DNA from: Clostridiales bacterium
Lineage (GTDB): Bacteria; Bacillota; Clostridia; Oscillospirales; Oscillospiraceae
Assembly: GCA_022787565.1 (NCBI GenBank)
Contig: JALFVN010000038.1
Span: 1-64,000 of the forward strand
Reading direction: 5' to 3'
Length of the DNA stretch: 64,000 nucleotides
Made by a program: the position numbers and the translations under genes. Every line of letters starts with the position of its first letter. Position 1 is the first letter of the stretch. The notes under the pieces were generated by a model. It saw only the letters and a list, made by a program, of their open reading frames with translations, had not been told where the DNA came from and did no database searches. Shown here piece after piece: positions 1 through 8,511 of this stretch.

Positions 1-141
1 CTCCTCCATTGCCGCCACTGCGGAGGCCTCGGAGTTGATCTTGCTGCGGATGGTGGTATCCGCTACCATTTTGCCGTTTTCGTCCAGAATGACTGCTTTG
101 GTGTAGGTGGAGCCTACGTCGCAACCGCCGAAATATTTCAT
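1..141 (-). CDS. 2-hydroxyacyl-CoA dehydratase activator (partial, 5' end only)
   Basis: Only the first 47 codons lie in the window; the gene runs off the left edge. The N-terminus reads MKYFGGCDVGSTYTKAVI, matching the phosphate-1 motif (DxGSTxTK) of the ASKHA-fold ATPases of the BadF/BcrA/HgdC family. These homodimeric [4Fe-4S] proteins hydrolyse ATP to push one electron into the dehydratase. It is the last visible gene of the minus-strand dehydratase operon, 27 bp after the small membrane protein gene, which fits the usual pairing of activator and dehydratase. The start is the ATG at 139-141, preceded by GGGAGGAAA. The cysteines that bind the shared cluster lie outside the window. Confidence 0.85.
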   Translation of the reverse strand, partial: MKYFGGCDVGSTYTKAVILDENGKMVADTTIRSKINSEASAVAAMEE

Positions 142-168
142 GATTTTCCTCCCAATTTCTCTTTATGA

Positions 169-393
169 TCAGTAATCGTACTTCGGGTACTTGTCCATGT
201 CATAGGGCATCTGGAGGGTGTCCTTGCGCTCCATGTCGTCATAGTGCTTTTTCAGGAAGGGCTCAACCACATTGAACAGCAGCTTGCCGTCCAGATCGAA
301 GAAGAACACGATGAACAGCGCCACATTGGCCACCAGAGCTACGCCCAGGAGCTTAAGCAGAAATCTGCCGAATTTGCATTTGCATTTCTTCAT
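169..393 (-). CDS. small membrane protein in dehydratase operon
   Basis: A 74-residue protein with a basic, Cys-containing N-terminus (MKKCKCKFGRF) and one hydrophobic helix at about residues 12-32, followed by an acidic, Tyr-rich tail. A good ribosome binding site (GGAGG) sits just upstream. It lies between the large dehydratase subunit gene (12 bp upstream) and the activator gene (27 bp downstream), so it is almost certainly co-transcribed. I do not recognise a family. Its place suggests a membrane or assembly partner for the dehydratase, but that is inference from position only. Confidence 0.7.
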   Translation of the reverse strand: MKKCKCKFGRFLLKLLGVALVANVALFIVFFFDLDGKLLFNVVEPFLKKHYDDMERKDTLQMPYDMDKYPKYDY

Positions 394-405
394 AATCGTA
401 CCTCC

Positions 406-2034
406 TTACCAGCCCATGGAGTCGTCGAAGTCCAGCAGGGACGGATCCAGAGGCTCCTCGTGCATGACGGTGGTCATGTAGTCGTTGATGATGCGGCGGA
501 TCTCCATGCGGGAGACCGTGCGGCTGTCGGGCAGAGCGTGGGGCATCCAGAAGGCATGAATGTTTCTGGCCCGGAACTCATCCTCGAACAGACCGTGTAC
601 ACCCTGCATGCCCTTGCACTGGAGCTGGTCGTACATGGCGACCATGTCGCAGTTGAACTTCTCCATATTTTCCCACAGCTCGAAGATATGGTGCATGCCG
701 CCGACGGCCATGCGGCGCATGGGCGCCCACATGTGGTAGCGGGCCATATCCTCAAGGCAGTTGTCGTAAGTGTCGGTGCGGATGGTCATGTCGAACATCA
801 GGGAGTCCATATTGATGACCACGTTCAGGCCCCAGCAGTTATAGGCCCAGGTGCACCAGTGTGAGAAGTACAGCGGTGCGCAGGACCAGGCAATAACTCT
901 GTGGCGGGTGTTGGGGAAGGGGTTGATCTTCTTCCTTACGCACTTCTCCATGATCTTGCGGACCTTCTTGTCGCAGTCGTGCCAGATCTGCCGGTCGCCG
1001 TCCTGAGAGTAGTAGATGCGGTAGAGGGCCTGGGCAACGCCGTTGATGGGGTAATAGCTGGTCTTTGCCGCAACTTCCCACTTCTCCCACTCGAACCGCT
1101 GCAGCTCGTTCTGCTGCTCCAGCTTCTTGACCAGCAGATCCCAGTTGAAGGGCACGCCGGTCTGCTCCTCGATGAAGCGCCAGCACTCCTCGATCTCTCG
1201 CGCGCAGTGCTTGAGGACCAGGGGATCGTCAAACTGCATGGGCTGAGGCATGGCAAACAGGGGTTTATCCAAAAACCAGTCCTGAAGGATGGAGGTGGCC
1301 ACGGAGCCGTCGCAGGCCTCGTTGGAGGTGATGGTGAAGGGGGCGTAGTCGGGCATGTCGTCCAGCACGAAGAGGCCGGACTCGGCCTGGCACATGGGGC
1401 AGGGGTCGCCGGGCAGGCCGATGGACTGCACCGCGTCGATGTAGTTATGTACGGTGTGGCTGTTCACATGGCAGGTGACAAAGTAGGGGATCATCTCCAT
1501 GGCAACGTTGTCGAATTTGTCGGACCAGGGGTAGAATATGCCGCCCCAGACGGTCTCGTTGTGGGCCATGGTGTGGTACCACAGGTCGTTCTTCTTGCCG
1601 CCGTGGAGCTTGGTGTCGGCAGCGAACATACGCTGGAACTGACGGATCGTCTCGCAGGTCATGCCGCGGTAGTGCCAGGGGGAGGCACGCAGGGCCTCGC
1701 CCCGCAGGCCTTCCATGCCGCGGTCGAACCAGTGGAGCACAGGCAGATAGGTCTGGCCTACCCAGCGGTAGCGCCATACGCCCTTGGCGAAGTTCACCAC
1801 GCCGCCAAATTTCTGGACGTCGATGACCATGTGGATATAGTTGTAAAGCCAGACATTATAGAAGTAGTACATGGTGTCCTTGACACCGCGCCACTCTCTG
1901 TGCTTATACAGGCCAGTTTTGTCCTCATACAGCTCGCCCAGGCGGCGCTCGCCGTGGGGCTTGCCGTACCAGAAATCTTTTGCCGCTTTTTTGATGTCAA
2001 GGTTCTTCAAATCGAGCTTTTTCTTGAATGCCAT
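406..2034 (-). CDS. 2-hydroxyacyl-CoA dehydratase, large (HgdA-like) subunit
   Basis: A 542-residue protein of the HgdB/BcrC/FldBC-type dehydratase family. With the next subunit it should bind [4Fe-4S] clusters and remove water from a 2-hydroxyacyl-CoA by a ketyl-radical mechanism, a step of amino-acid fermentation. It is rich in Trp, Tyr and Cys (for example DPCPMCQAESG near residue 230). It is longer than HgdA of classical glutamate fermenters (about 480 residues). The ATG at 2032-2034 was chosen because it follows the upstream stop codon (2036-2038) by one base; longer readings run into the upstream gene. The substrate (hydroxyglutaryl, lactoyl or aryl-lactyl) cannot be told from sequence. 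Confidence 0.8.
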   Translation of the reverse strand: MAFKKKLDLKNLDIKKAAKDFWYGKPHGERRLGELYEDKTGLYKHREWRGVKDTMYYFYNVWLYNYIHMVIDVQKFGGVVNFAKGVWRYRWVGQTYLPVLHWFDRGMEGLRGEALRASPWHYRGMTCETIRQFQRMFAADTKLHGGKKNDLWYHTMAHNETVWGGIFYPWSDKFDNVAMEMIPYFVTCHVNSHTVHNYIDAVQSIGLPGDPCPMCQAESGLFVLDDMPDYAPFTITSNEACDGSVATSILQDWFLDKPLFAMPQPMQFDDPLVLKHCAREIEECWRFIEEQTGVPFNWDLLVKKLEQQNELQRFEWEKWEVAAKTSYYPINGVAQALYRIYYSQDGDRQIWHDCDKKVRKIMEKCVRKKINPFPNTRHRVIAWSCAPLYFSHWCTWAYNCWGLNVVINMDSLMFDMTIRTDTYDNCLEDMARYHMWAPMRRMAVGGMHHIFELWENMEKFNCDMVAMYDQLQCKGMQGVHGLFEDEFRARNIHAFWMPHALPDSRTVSRMEIRRIINDYMTTVMHEEPLDPSLLDFDDSMGW

Positions 2035-2035
2035 A

Positions 2036-3223
2036 TCACTTGCCCTCCTGGATCTTCTTGATCTCAACACTTTCGACGAAGGCCTGGAACCGGGTGCGGA
2101 GCTGGCCGGAGGCGGAATTGATGTATTCCTTTTCAATGGAGCAGACCGGGATGCCGAAGTCGCGCCTCATGACCACCGTGTCGATCACTCTCTCGTAGCT
2201 CCAGTATTCGCAGAACTTGTTGGAGGCGACGATCAGGCCGTCGGCCTTATACTCTTTTACCAGCTCGGCCAGGCGGCGTTTTCTCTCGCGCATCTCGTCC
2301 TGAGGCATGAAGCGGGGGCAGTTGCTGGTGTCCAGATAGTGACGCGCAATGGCGTCCAGAGGCTCCTGTCCTTCCTTCACCACGATGGGCTGTCGGCTCT
2401 CCACAGCGCCGTAGCAGTGGCGGTCACAGACCACCAGGGCGCCGCAGCTCTCGATAAGCTTGGTAAAATCAGGGTCGTCGTTTTCGGAACCGGCCAGAAC
2501 CACTTTGCAGCGGAAGTTGGGCTTGGGATCGGGCTCACGGGTCTTCAGCTCCTCGGCGGTCTCCCTCAGCTTGTCAAGAATCAGGTACTTGGGGCAGACC
2601 AGCGAAACAAGCTGTATCACCTGGAACTCATATCCGGTTATGGTGGGATTGTCCAGCTTGCGGTAGTCGCCGATCTCGTTGATCAGGCGGCAGACCTCGT
2701 TGTGCTGCTCGATGGCCTGCATCAGGGCTTTGTCGGAGATGTCGATGCCGAACTTCTCGTTCAGCTTGCCCAGCACGTGGTAGCGGAGCTGCTCCCGGTA
2801 GTGCTCGTAGTTGTTCTCCGTTCTCTTGAAGGGCACGTCGATGAATTCGCAGAAGAAGTTGTCGTTCTTGATGATGTCCATCCTCTGCAGATGCTCCTGG
2901 AAGCGGCAGGTGACCGTGCAGGTCTCCGTGGCCATCTGGGCGTCCAGGAAGTTGTATCCGCCCTCCAGCGCGCGCTCAAAAAGGCTGCGGCCGTAGTGGC
3001 AGACGCGGGCGGACATGTAATACGTTGCAATGTCCGGAGATGCGCAGCGCGGCGCTCTCAGTCTGACTGAGAAGCAGCCGGGCAGGTCGAGGAGCACTTC
3101 AGGCATGAAATAGCATGTATAGCCAATCGCGTATTTTCCCTCAGCCTTTGCCTGCTGGACAAGGGCGTTGTTGGCCTCCTGAAGCAGATCCTCAAAGTAG
3201 ATCAGGTGCTTGAGATCTTTCAA
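2036..3223 (-). CDS. 2-hydroxyacyl-CoA dehydratase, small (HgdB-like) subunit
   Basis: A 395-residue protein of the 2-hydroxyacyl-CoA dehydratase D-component family, the usual length for the beta (HgdB) subunit. Family features are the N-terminal GYTCYFMPEVLL stretch, the central NCPRFMPQDEMRER region and the C-terminal segment ADGLIVASNKFCEYWSYE, where these enzymes place a cluster-binding cysteine. It is the first gene of the minus-strand operon: subunit, large subunit, small membrane protein, activator. A strong promoter lies 70-100 bp upstream and a G-rich ribosome binding site (GGGGGGTT) precedes the start. It acts in the cytoplasm with the ATP-driven activator. Confidence 0.82.
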   Translation of the reverse strand: MKDLKHLIYFEDLLQEANNALVQQAKAEGKYAIGYTCYFMPEVLLDLPGCFSVRLRAPRCASPDIATYYMSARVCHYGRSLFERALEGGYNFLDAQMATETCTVTCRFQEHLQRMDIIKNDNFFCEFIDVPFKRTENNYEHYREQLRYHVLGKLNEKFGIDISDKALMQAIEQHNEVCRLINEIGDYRKLDNPTITGYEFQVIQLVSLVCPKYLILDKLRETAEELKTREPDPKPNFRCKVVLAGSENDDPDFTKLIESCGALVVCDRHCYGAVESRQPIVVKEGQEPLDAIARHYLDTSNCPRFMPQDEMRERKRRLAELVKEYKADGLIVASNKFCEYWSYERVIDTVVMRRDFGIPVCSIEKEYINSASGQLRTRFQAFVESVEIKKIQEGK

Positions 3224-3293
3224 AAAATAACCCCCCTATATTGAATTTTTGCTCCCTGTTTATGGCAAATGTCTGTGCCATCTTTCCGAAAAT

Positions 3294-3322
3294 ATTTTAT
3301 CAAAGGGGGGTGGCTATGTCAA
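3294..3322 (-). promoter_or_regulatory. sigma-A promoter of dehydratase operon
   Basis: On the minus strand TTGACA (3317-3322) and TAAAAT (3294-3299) are separated by exactly 17 bp, a near-perfect vegetative promoter. Transcription should start near 3287 and read into the dehydratase subunit at 3223. Confidence 0.8.
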
Positions 3323-3350
3323 TTCAGTTTTATCCAGCAATTCCCAATTA

Positions 3351-3389
3351 GGCGAAAAATTGTTAATAATTTGTTATACAATTTTCGCC
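3351..3389. repeat. AT-rich inverted repeat upstream of dehydratase promoter
   Basis: GGCGAAAAATTGT (3351-3363) pairs with ACAATTTTCGCC (3378-3389), with one bulged base. It lies 8 bp after the alaX-like stop codon and about 30 bp upstream of the -35 box of the dehydratase promoter. There is no T-run, so an operator is as likely as a terminator. The half-site TTGTTAA resembles a Rex (NADH-sensing) half-site, but the second half does not match. Confidence 0.45.
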
Positions 3390-3396
3390 TTCTTGT

Positions 3397-4554
3397 CTAT
3401 ACAACGAGCTTTTTCATCATTTTTTGTATTTTTTCGGCAGTGGTTGATGCTCTGCCCCGGATCATCTCCGGCGTGCCGCCGCCCTTGCCGTTGATGGCCG
3501 CGTTGATCTCCCGGCAGTGGGCCCGCAGGTCGATATTTTTGCTGCCGATGATGTAGAGATAGCCTGTATCATCGCTGCCGGAGAAGGCACCGGCCATGCC
3601 GCCGCACCTGGCCATGAGCAGATTCACCAGCTCCCGCAGGGCCACCTCGTCCAGCACCGAGTCAAAAACGCAGATGTTTCCTTCCGTATAGCTGAAGCTC
3701 TCCGCCTTCAGTCCGGCAAGGGCCATACTCAGCTCGGCCACCCGCTCCTTGAGCCGGGTCTGCTCCGCCAGCACCCGCCCCACGGCAGCGGCGGTGTTCT
3801 CCCGTTTGGCGCTGAGCAGGCCGGATATGGCGGTGACATTTTCCTGCATACAGCGGCAGGCGCGCAGCGCGTCCATGCCGCAGACCAGCTCGATCCTCAC
3901 GCCGCCCCGGTGCCGCTCGGCGGAGAGCAGCTTGATCAGACCGATCTCCCCGGTACGCTTCACATGGGGCGCGCAGCAGGCACAGCGGTCCACCCCCGGG
4001 ATCTCTACGATACGCACATCGTGGGTAAGCTCCAGCTTGCTGCGGTATTCCAGGGAGGAAAGGGCCTCCGGCGGGGGGAAGCTGGCCGCTACCGGCAGAT
4101 TCTCCCGCACAGCCCGGTTGGCCAGGGTCTCGATCTCTGTCAGCTGTTCCCAGCTCAGCTCGCCGCTGAAATCGATGGTCATGCACTCCGCGCCCATGTG
4201 AAAGCCCACATTGTCAAAGCCGTACAGCTTATGGGTGATCCCGGAGACGATGTGTTCCCCGGAGTGGTTCTGCATGCGGCAAAGCCGCTGTTCCCAATTC
4301 AGGGCACAGGCGTATTCCCCCCCCGGCGTCAGGGCCTGGTCGGTATAGTGGAGAATATCTCCGTTTTGCTCCTGCACGTCCCGGACGGCGGCGGGGCCGA
4401 TAAAGCCGGTGTCCGCCGGCTGGCCGCCGCCCTCGGGGAAAAAGGCTGTTTTATCCAGCGTCACGGCGAAGCCCTTTTTTGCCTTTTCGCAGGAGAGGAC
4501 CCGGGCAGAGAATTCATGAATATGGCTGTCAAGATAATAAAGCTTTTCGGTCAT
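3397..4554 (-). CDS. AlaX-like alanyl-tRNA editing protein with DHHA1 domain
   Basis: A 385-residue stand-alone editing protein related to alanyl-tRNA synthetase. It should deacylate Ser- or Gly-mischarged tRNA-Ala in the cytoplasm. Visible parts are the N-terminal beta-barrel (FPEGGGQPADTG), the zinc/editing motif HSGEH near residue 100, the CACCAPH motif near residue 195, and a C-terminal DHHA1 domain ending GKGGGTPEMIRGRA. This is the long AlaX form. The ATG at 4552-4554 sits 8 bp after AAGGAG; an ATG two codons earlier (4558-4560) lies too close to that site. It is separated from the ABC-F gene by a terminator and is probably a single-gene unit. Confidence 0.85.
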   Translation of the reverse strand: MTEKLYYLDSHIHEFSARVLSCEKAKKGFAVTLDKTAFFPEGGGQPADTGFIGPAAVRDVQEQNGDILHYTDQALTPGGEYACALNWEQRLCRMQNHSGEHIVSGITHKLYGFDNVGFHMGAECMTIDFSGELSWEQLTEIETLANRAVRENLPVAASFPPPEALSSLEYRSKLELTHDVRIVEIPGVDRCACCAPHVKRTGEIGLIKLLSAERHRGGVRIELVCGMDALRACRCMQENVTAISGLLSAKRENTAAAVGRVLAEQTRLKERVAELSMALAGLKAESFSYTEGNICVFDSVLDEVALRELVNLLMARCGGMAGAFSGSDDTGYLYIIGSKNIDLRAHCREINAAINGKGGGTPEMIRGRASTTAEKIQKMMKKLVV

Positions 4555-4610
4555 TGTCATCGCTCCTTCTTTCCTGTTTTGAAGCATACCACGCTTTGTC
4601 CCCAAGCGCA

Positions 4611-4645
4611 AGAAAACAAGGGACGTCTCCAACGGACGCCCCCTG
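4611..4645 (-). terminator. rho-independent terminator after ABC-F gene
   Basis: An 11-bp stem (4617-4627 with 4635-4645, including G-U pairs) and a 7-base loop are followed on the minus strand by TTTTCT. It closes the RluA-CDF-ABC-F operon. Confidence 0.7.
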
Positions 4646-4661
4646 TGAAGAATGGTATGGT

Positions 4662-6266
4662 TCAGCGCTGCTGCTGCTCAAGGCCGCTGATGTTCATGTA
4701 CTCGTCGTAGCTGCACATGCGGTCGATGATGCCGGTGTCGGTAATCTCAATGATGCGGTTGGCAACCGTCTGGGTCAACTGATGGTCGTGGCAGGAGAAA
4801 ATGATGTTGTGTTTGAAGGCCTCCATGCCGTTATTCAGCGCGGCGATGCTCTCCAGATCCAGGTGGTTGGTGGGCTGGTCGAAGACCAGGAAGTTTGCGC
4901 CGGAGAGCATCATTTTGCTCAGCATACAGCGAACCTTTTCCCCGCCGGAGAGAACCTTGACCGGCTTATACACATCGTCCCCGGAAAAGAGCATACGCCC
5001 CAGGAAGGTACGCAGGTAGCTCTCCCGCTTGTCCTCGGAAAACTGGCGCATCCAGTCGATCAGATCCAGATCGCAGTTTTCAAAAAAGCGGTTCAGATCC
5101 TTGGGAAAATAGGCGGTGGTGATGGAGGCGCCCCATTTGACGCTGCCGGAATCCGGCTCCTCCTCGCCCATGAGGATCTTGTAGAGCATGGTGACAGCAA
5201 GCTCGTTTTTGCCCACAATGGCGATCTTGTCCTCCTTGCCCACGGTGAAATTCACCCGGTCCAGCAGCTTTACGCCATCCACGGTCTTGCTGACATCGGT
5301 GACGAAAAGCCGGTCCTTACCCGGCTCCCGGTCAGCCTTGAAGCCAACCCAGGGGTAGCGGCGGCTGGAGGCGGGCAGCTCCTCCACGGTGATCTTGTCC
5401 AGCAGCTTCCGGCGGGAAGTGGCCTGGCGGGACTTGGATTTGTTGGCGGAAAAGCGGGCAATGAAGGTCTGCAGTTCCTGGATCTTCTGCTCGGCCTTCT
5501 TGTTCTGGTCCCGGACCAGCTTCTGGATCAGCTGGCTGGACTCGTACCAGAAATCGTAGTTGCCCACATACATTTTGATCTTGCCGTAGTCAATGTCCAC
5601 GATATGGGTGCAGACATTGTTGAGAAAATACCGGTCATGGCTGACCACAAGGACTGTACCCTCGTAGTCCATGAGAAAATCCTCCAGCCAGACCACGCTG
5701 GCCAGGTCCAGGTTATTGGTGGGCTCGTCCAGCAAAATCACGTCGGGATGACCGAAGAGCGCCTGGGCCAGCAGCACCTTTACCTTGAGCCGGGGGTCGA
5801 TTTCCGCCATCAGGCTCTGGTGAAGACTCACGTCCACCCCCAGGCCCTGGAGAATGCGGCCTGCGTCGGACTCGGCCTCCCAGCCGCCCAGCTCGGCGAA
5901 TTCCTCCTCCAGCTCTGCGGCCCGGATGCCGTCCTCGTCGGTAAAATCGGCCTTGTCGTAGATGGCGTCCTTTTCCTTACCGCAGTCGTAAAGCCGCTGG
6001 TTTCCCATGATGACCGTGTCCAGAACGGAAAAGCTGTCATACATGTTCTGGTTCTGCTTCAGAACGGACATGCGCCGTTTGGGGTCCAGCACCACGCTGC
6101 CGGAAGTGGGCTCCAGCTCGCCGGAGAGGATCCTGATAAAGGTGGATTTCCCCGCGCCGTTTGCGCCGATAATGCCGTAGCAGTTCCCGGCGGTGAACTG
6201 CAGGTCCACCCGGCTGAACAGCACGGAGGAGCCGAATTGCATGGAAAGGTCGTTTACAGTAAGCAT
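4662..6266 (-). CDS. ABC-F family ATPase, YbiT-like
   Basis: A 534-residue protein with two ABC ATPase domains and no membrane segments, the pattern of the ABC-F proteins that act on ribosomes. The first domain has a normal Walker A (GANGAGKST) and Walker B (ILLDEPTNNLD), but its signature region reads EIDPRLKVKVLL rather than LSGG. The second has a proper LSGGEKVR signature but a degenerate Walker A (GKNELAVT) and FDQPTNHLD, with Gln where the catalytic Glu is expected. A charged linker (residues 240-300) separates the domains. It is the last gene of a minus-strand operon, 21 bp after the CDF transporter gene. Role: probably translation-factor-like; antibiotic resistance cannot be claimed. 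Confidence 0.85.
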   Translation of the reverse strand: MLTVNDLSMQFGSSVLFSRVDLQFTAGNCYGIIGANGAGKSTFIRILSGELEPTSGSVVLDPKRRMSVLKQNQNMYDSFSVLDTVIMGNQRLYDCGKEKDAIYDKADFTDEDGIRAAELEEEFAELGGWEAESDAGRILQGLGVDVSLHQSLMAEIDPRLKVKVLLAQALFGHPDVILLDEPTNNLDLASVVWLEDFLMDYEGTVLVVSHDRYFLNNVCTHIVDIDYGKIKMYVGNYDFWYESSQLIQKLVRDQNKKAEQKIQELQTFIARFSANKSKSRQATSRRKLLDKITVEELPASSRRYPWVGFKADREPGKDRLFVTDVSKTVDGVKLLDRVNFTVGKEDKIAIVGKNELAVTMLYKILMGEEEPDSGSVKWGASITTAYFPKDLNRFFENCDLDLIDWMRQFSEDKRESYLRTFLGRMLFSGDDVYKPVKVLSGGEKVRCMLSKMMLSGANFLVFDQPTNHLDLESIAALNNGMEAFKHNIIFSCHDHQLTQTVANRIIEITDTGIIDRMCSYDEYMNISGLEQQQR

Positions 6267-6287
6267 AGATGATCTCCAAAAATATTA

Positions 6288-7454
6288 TTAAATGTAAGAA
6301 TGGTCGATGGTGACGACGGCGTAACGGTCGGGCCAGGTCTGATGGATCTGCTGACGGATATTGGCGGCCAGCTCCTCGTCGCTTTCCGGATAGTCGGCGG
6401 GAACAACCGCGTCAAAAATCAGGTTTGTATGGGTAGGGCCGGGGACCATGCGGAAATCGTGGATGCTGATCACATGGTCCAGCTCCTTCAGCTTTTCCGA
6501 CACGGCGGTGCGCATCTGACTGACCTCGCTGTTGTCGGCCTCGATGGGATCCATATGTATGGTGGCGATACAGCCCAGGCGGTCCTTCAGCTCGTTCTCC
6601 GCTGTATCAATGGCGTCATGCAGGGCAAAGATGTTGCCGTCGCCGCGGACCTCGGCATGGAGGGAGACCATCATCCGGCCGGGGCCGTAGTCGTGTACCA
6701 CCAGGTCGTGTATGCCCACCACCTCGGGATGGGCGGTGACAATGTCAGCGACCTGCTGCACAAACTCCGGGTCGGGGGCCTGCCCCAGCAGAGGAGAAAC
6801 GGTGTCCTTCGCGGCGTTGAAGCCCGCGTAGACGATGAACACGGCCACCAGCAGACCGGCATAGCCGTCGATATTCACATGGAAAAAATAGGAGATGCCC
6901 ATGGAGAGCAGAACCACAGCGGTGGCCACGGAGTCGGAGAGAGAGTCGGTAGCGGTGGCCTGCATGGCGGCGGAATGGATCTTTTTACCCACAGAGCGGT
7001 TATACAGGCACATGTAGAACTTCACCAGAATGCTGCACACCAGAATGAGGGCGGGGAGCAGGCCGGTATTGATGGGATCGGGGTGAAGGATCTTGTCAAA
7101 GGAGCTTTTGGCCAGCTCAAAGCCCATCAGAATGATCACGGCAGACAGCGCAAGCCCGGCCAGATACTCGGCCCGGCCATGGCCGAAGGGGTGGTCCAGA
7201 TCGGGCTTTTTCCCGGCAATGGCAAAGCCCAGCAGGGTGATGATGGAGGAACCGGCGTCAGACAGGTTGTTGAAAGCGTCGGCCGTGATGGCCACAGAGC
7301 CGGAGACGACGCCGGCAAAGTACTTGCCGGCGAAGAGCAGCAGGTTCAGAAAAATCCCGTAAAGGCCGCACATGGTCCCGTAGGCCCGGCGGACAGTGGC
7401 GTTTGCCACATTTTCGTGGTCCTTGATGAAGAGTTTTGTCAATAGCTTGATCAT
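6288..7454 (-). CDS. cation diffusion facilitator (CDF) metal transporter
   Basis: A 388-residue CDF antiporter that exports divalent metals (Zn, Mn, Fe or Co) from the cytoplasm. About six membrane helices span residues 25-215. The metal-site motifs are DAFNNLSD in helix 2 and ATDSLSDS in helix 5. The cytoplasmic domain (residues 215-305) has the usual His/Asp pattern, and a further 80-residue C-terminal extension looks like a second similar alpha-beta domain. The start codon overlaps the stop of the RluA-type gene by 4 bp, so the two are translationally coupled. Confidence 0.88.
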   Translation of the reverse strand: MIKLLTKLFIKDHENVANATVRRAYGTMCGLYGIFLNLLLFAGKYFAGVVSGSVAITADAFNNLSDAGSSIITLLGFAIAGKKPDLDHPFGHGRAEYLAGLALSAVIILMGFELAKSSFDKILHPDPINTGLLPALILVCSILVKFYMCLYNRSVGKKIHSAAMQATATDSLSDSVATAVVLLSMGISYFFHVNIDGYAGLLVAVFIVYAGFNAAKDTVSPLLGQAPDPEFVQQVADIVTAHPEVVGIHDLVVHDYGPGRMMVSLHAEVRGDGNIFALHDAIDTAENELKDRLGCIATIHMDPIEADNSEVSQMRTAVSEKLKELDHVISIHDFRMVPGPTHTNLIFDAVVPADYPESDEELAANIRQQIHQTWPDRYAVVTIDHSYI

Positions 7455-8428
7455 AGCTGTTCCAGACTTTCTATATCAAAATATTTTTCCGCGAAGTCCA
7501 CACGCTTCACGGTAAATTCCCTGCCCCGCAGATAATCCAGGATACCTGCGCCGGTGGGGAAGGAAAAACAGAGCTTATAGGAGTACAGCGCCTGACCCTT
7601 TTCGCCGAAATCCCGGTTGAAGCGCTCCCGGCCGTACTTCCCGTCACCCAGAAGAGGCCAGCCCGCGTGGGCCATCTGCACGCGGATCTGGTGGGTACGC
7701 CCGGTGAGCAGCCGGCACTCCACCAGAGACAGGGGCCCTTTGCTGCACAATACACGGTATTCGGTGACGGCGGTTTTTGTGCCCGGCTCCGGGCGGTTTT
7801 TCACATAGACCTGGTTTTTCCCCGCGTCCTTGAACAGATGGTTTTCCAGCCGGCCTGCGGGGGGCTTGGGCCGGCCCTGGACGGCGCAGAGGTAATATTT
7901 CTCAATCTCCCTGTCCCGGATCTTGTCGTTGAGGATGCGCAGTGCCTCGGCGTTTTTCGCGGCAATGACGATGCCGCCGGTGTTCCGGTCAATGCGGTTG
8001 CAGAGCGCAGGGGCGAAGGAATTCTCCTCCCGGGGCTTCCACTCGCCCTTCTGGGCCATGTAGGCCTGAATGTTGGCAATCAGGGTGTTGTAGTCCCAGA
8101 CCCCGGCGCTGTGGCACAGCACGCCGGGCTTCTTGTCCGCAAGGAGGATGTTCTCGTCCTCGTATACAATGTCCAGCCGGGGAGTGCCCACCTTCAGATA
8201 GGAATTTTCTTCCCGGGGCTTTTCAAAGAACTCGTCGTTGATGTATAATTGTAAAGTATCGCCCACATTCAGGCGGGTGTCCCGCTTCGCGCCCTTGCCG
8301 TTGAGCTTGATGCGCTTGAGGCGGATATATTTCTGCAAAAGGGACTCCGGCAGTAGGGGCACCGCTTTGCCGATAAAGCGGTCCAGCCTCTGTCCGGCGT
8401 CGTTTTGCCTGACGGTCAGCTCTTTCAT
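7451..8428 (-). CDS. RluA-family 23S rRNA pseudouridine synthase
   Basis: A 325-residue pseudouridine synthase. An N-terminal S4 RNA-binding domain (residues 1-60) is followed by the catalytic domain with the motif NRIDRNTGG, where Asp attacks the uridine, and the motif GRTHQIRVQMAHAG. This is the RluC/RluD layout; the exact target base cannot be assigned. It is the first gene of the minus-strand operon with the CDF and ABC-F genes and has its own promoter, which overlaps the divergent DUF177 promoter. Confidence 0.87.
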   Translation of the reverse strand: MKELTVRQNDAGQRLDRFIGKAVPLLPESLLQKYIRLKRIKLNGKGAKRDTRLNVGDTLQLYINDEFFEKPREENSYLKVGTPRLDIVYEDENILLADKKPGVLCHSAGVWDYNTLIANIQAYMAQKGEWKPREENSFAPALCNRIDRNTGGIVIAAKNAEALRILNDKIRDREIEKYYLCAVQGRPKPPAGRLENHLFKDAGKNQVYVKNRPEPGTKTAVTEYRVLCSKGPLSLVECRLLTGRTHQIRVQMAHAGWPLLGDGKYGRERFNRDFGEKGQALYSYKLCFSFPTGAGILDYLRGREFTVKRVDFAEKYFDIESLEQL

Positions 8429-8482
8429 GGCTTGACAGAAGAACCTTTCGTAAAAATTTGCGTTTTATACGCTGTTTTTTGG

Positions 8483-8511
8483 ATTATACTATATAAAATT
8501 TCTGTTGACAA
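8483..8511 (-). promoter_or_regulatory. promoter of RluA-CDF-ABC-F operon
   Basis: On the minus strand TTGTCA (8506-8511) and TATAAT (8483-8488) are 17 bp apart. The -35 box shares bases with the -35 box of the divergent plus-strand promoter. Confidence 0.7.

Noticed and set aside
3351..3389. Certain Rex operator
   Set aside because: Only one half-site (TTGTTAA) fits; the second half does not match TTAACAA at the right spacing.
4479..6272. Open frame of 597 codons on the plus strand
   Set aside because: Antisense to the ABC-F gene; no domain, no binding site.
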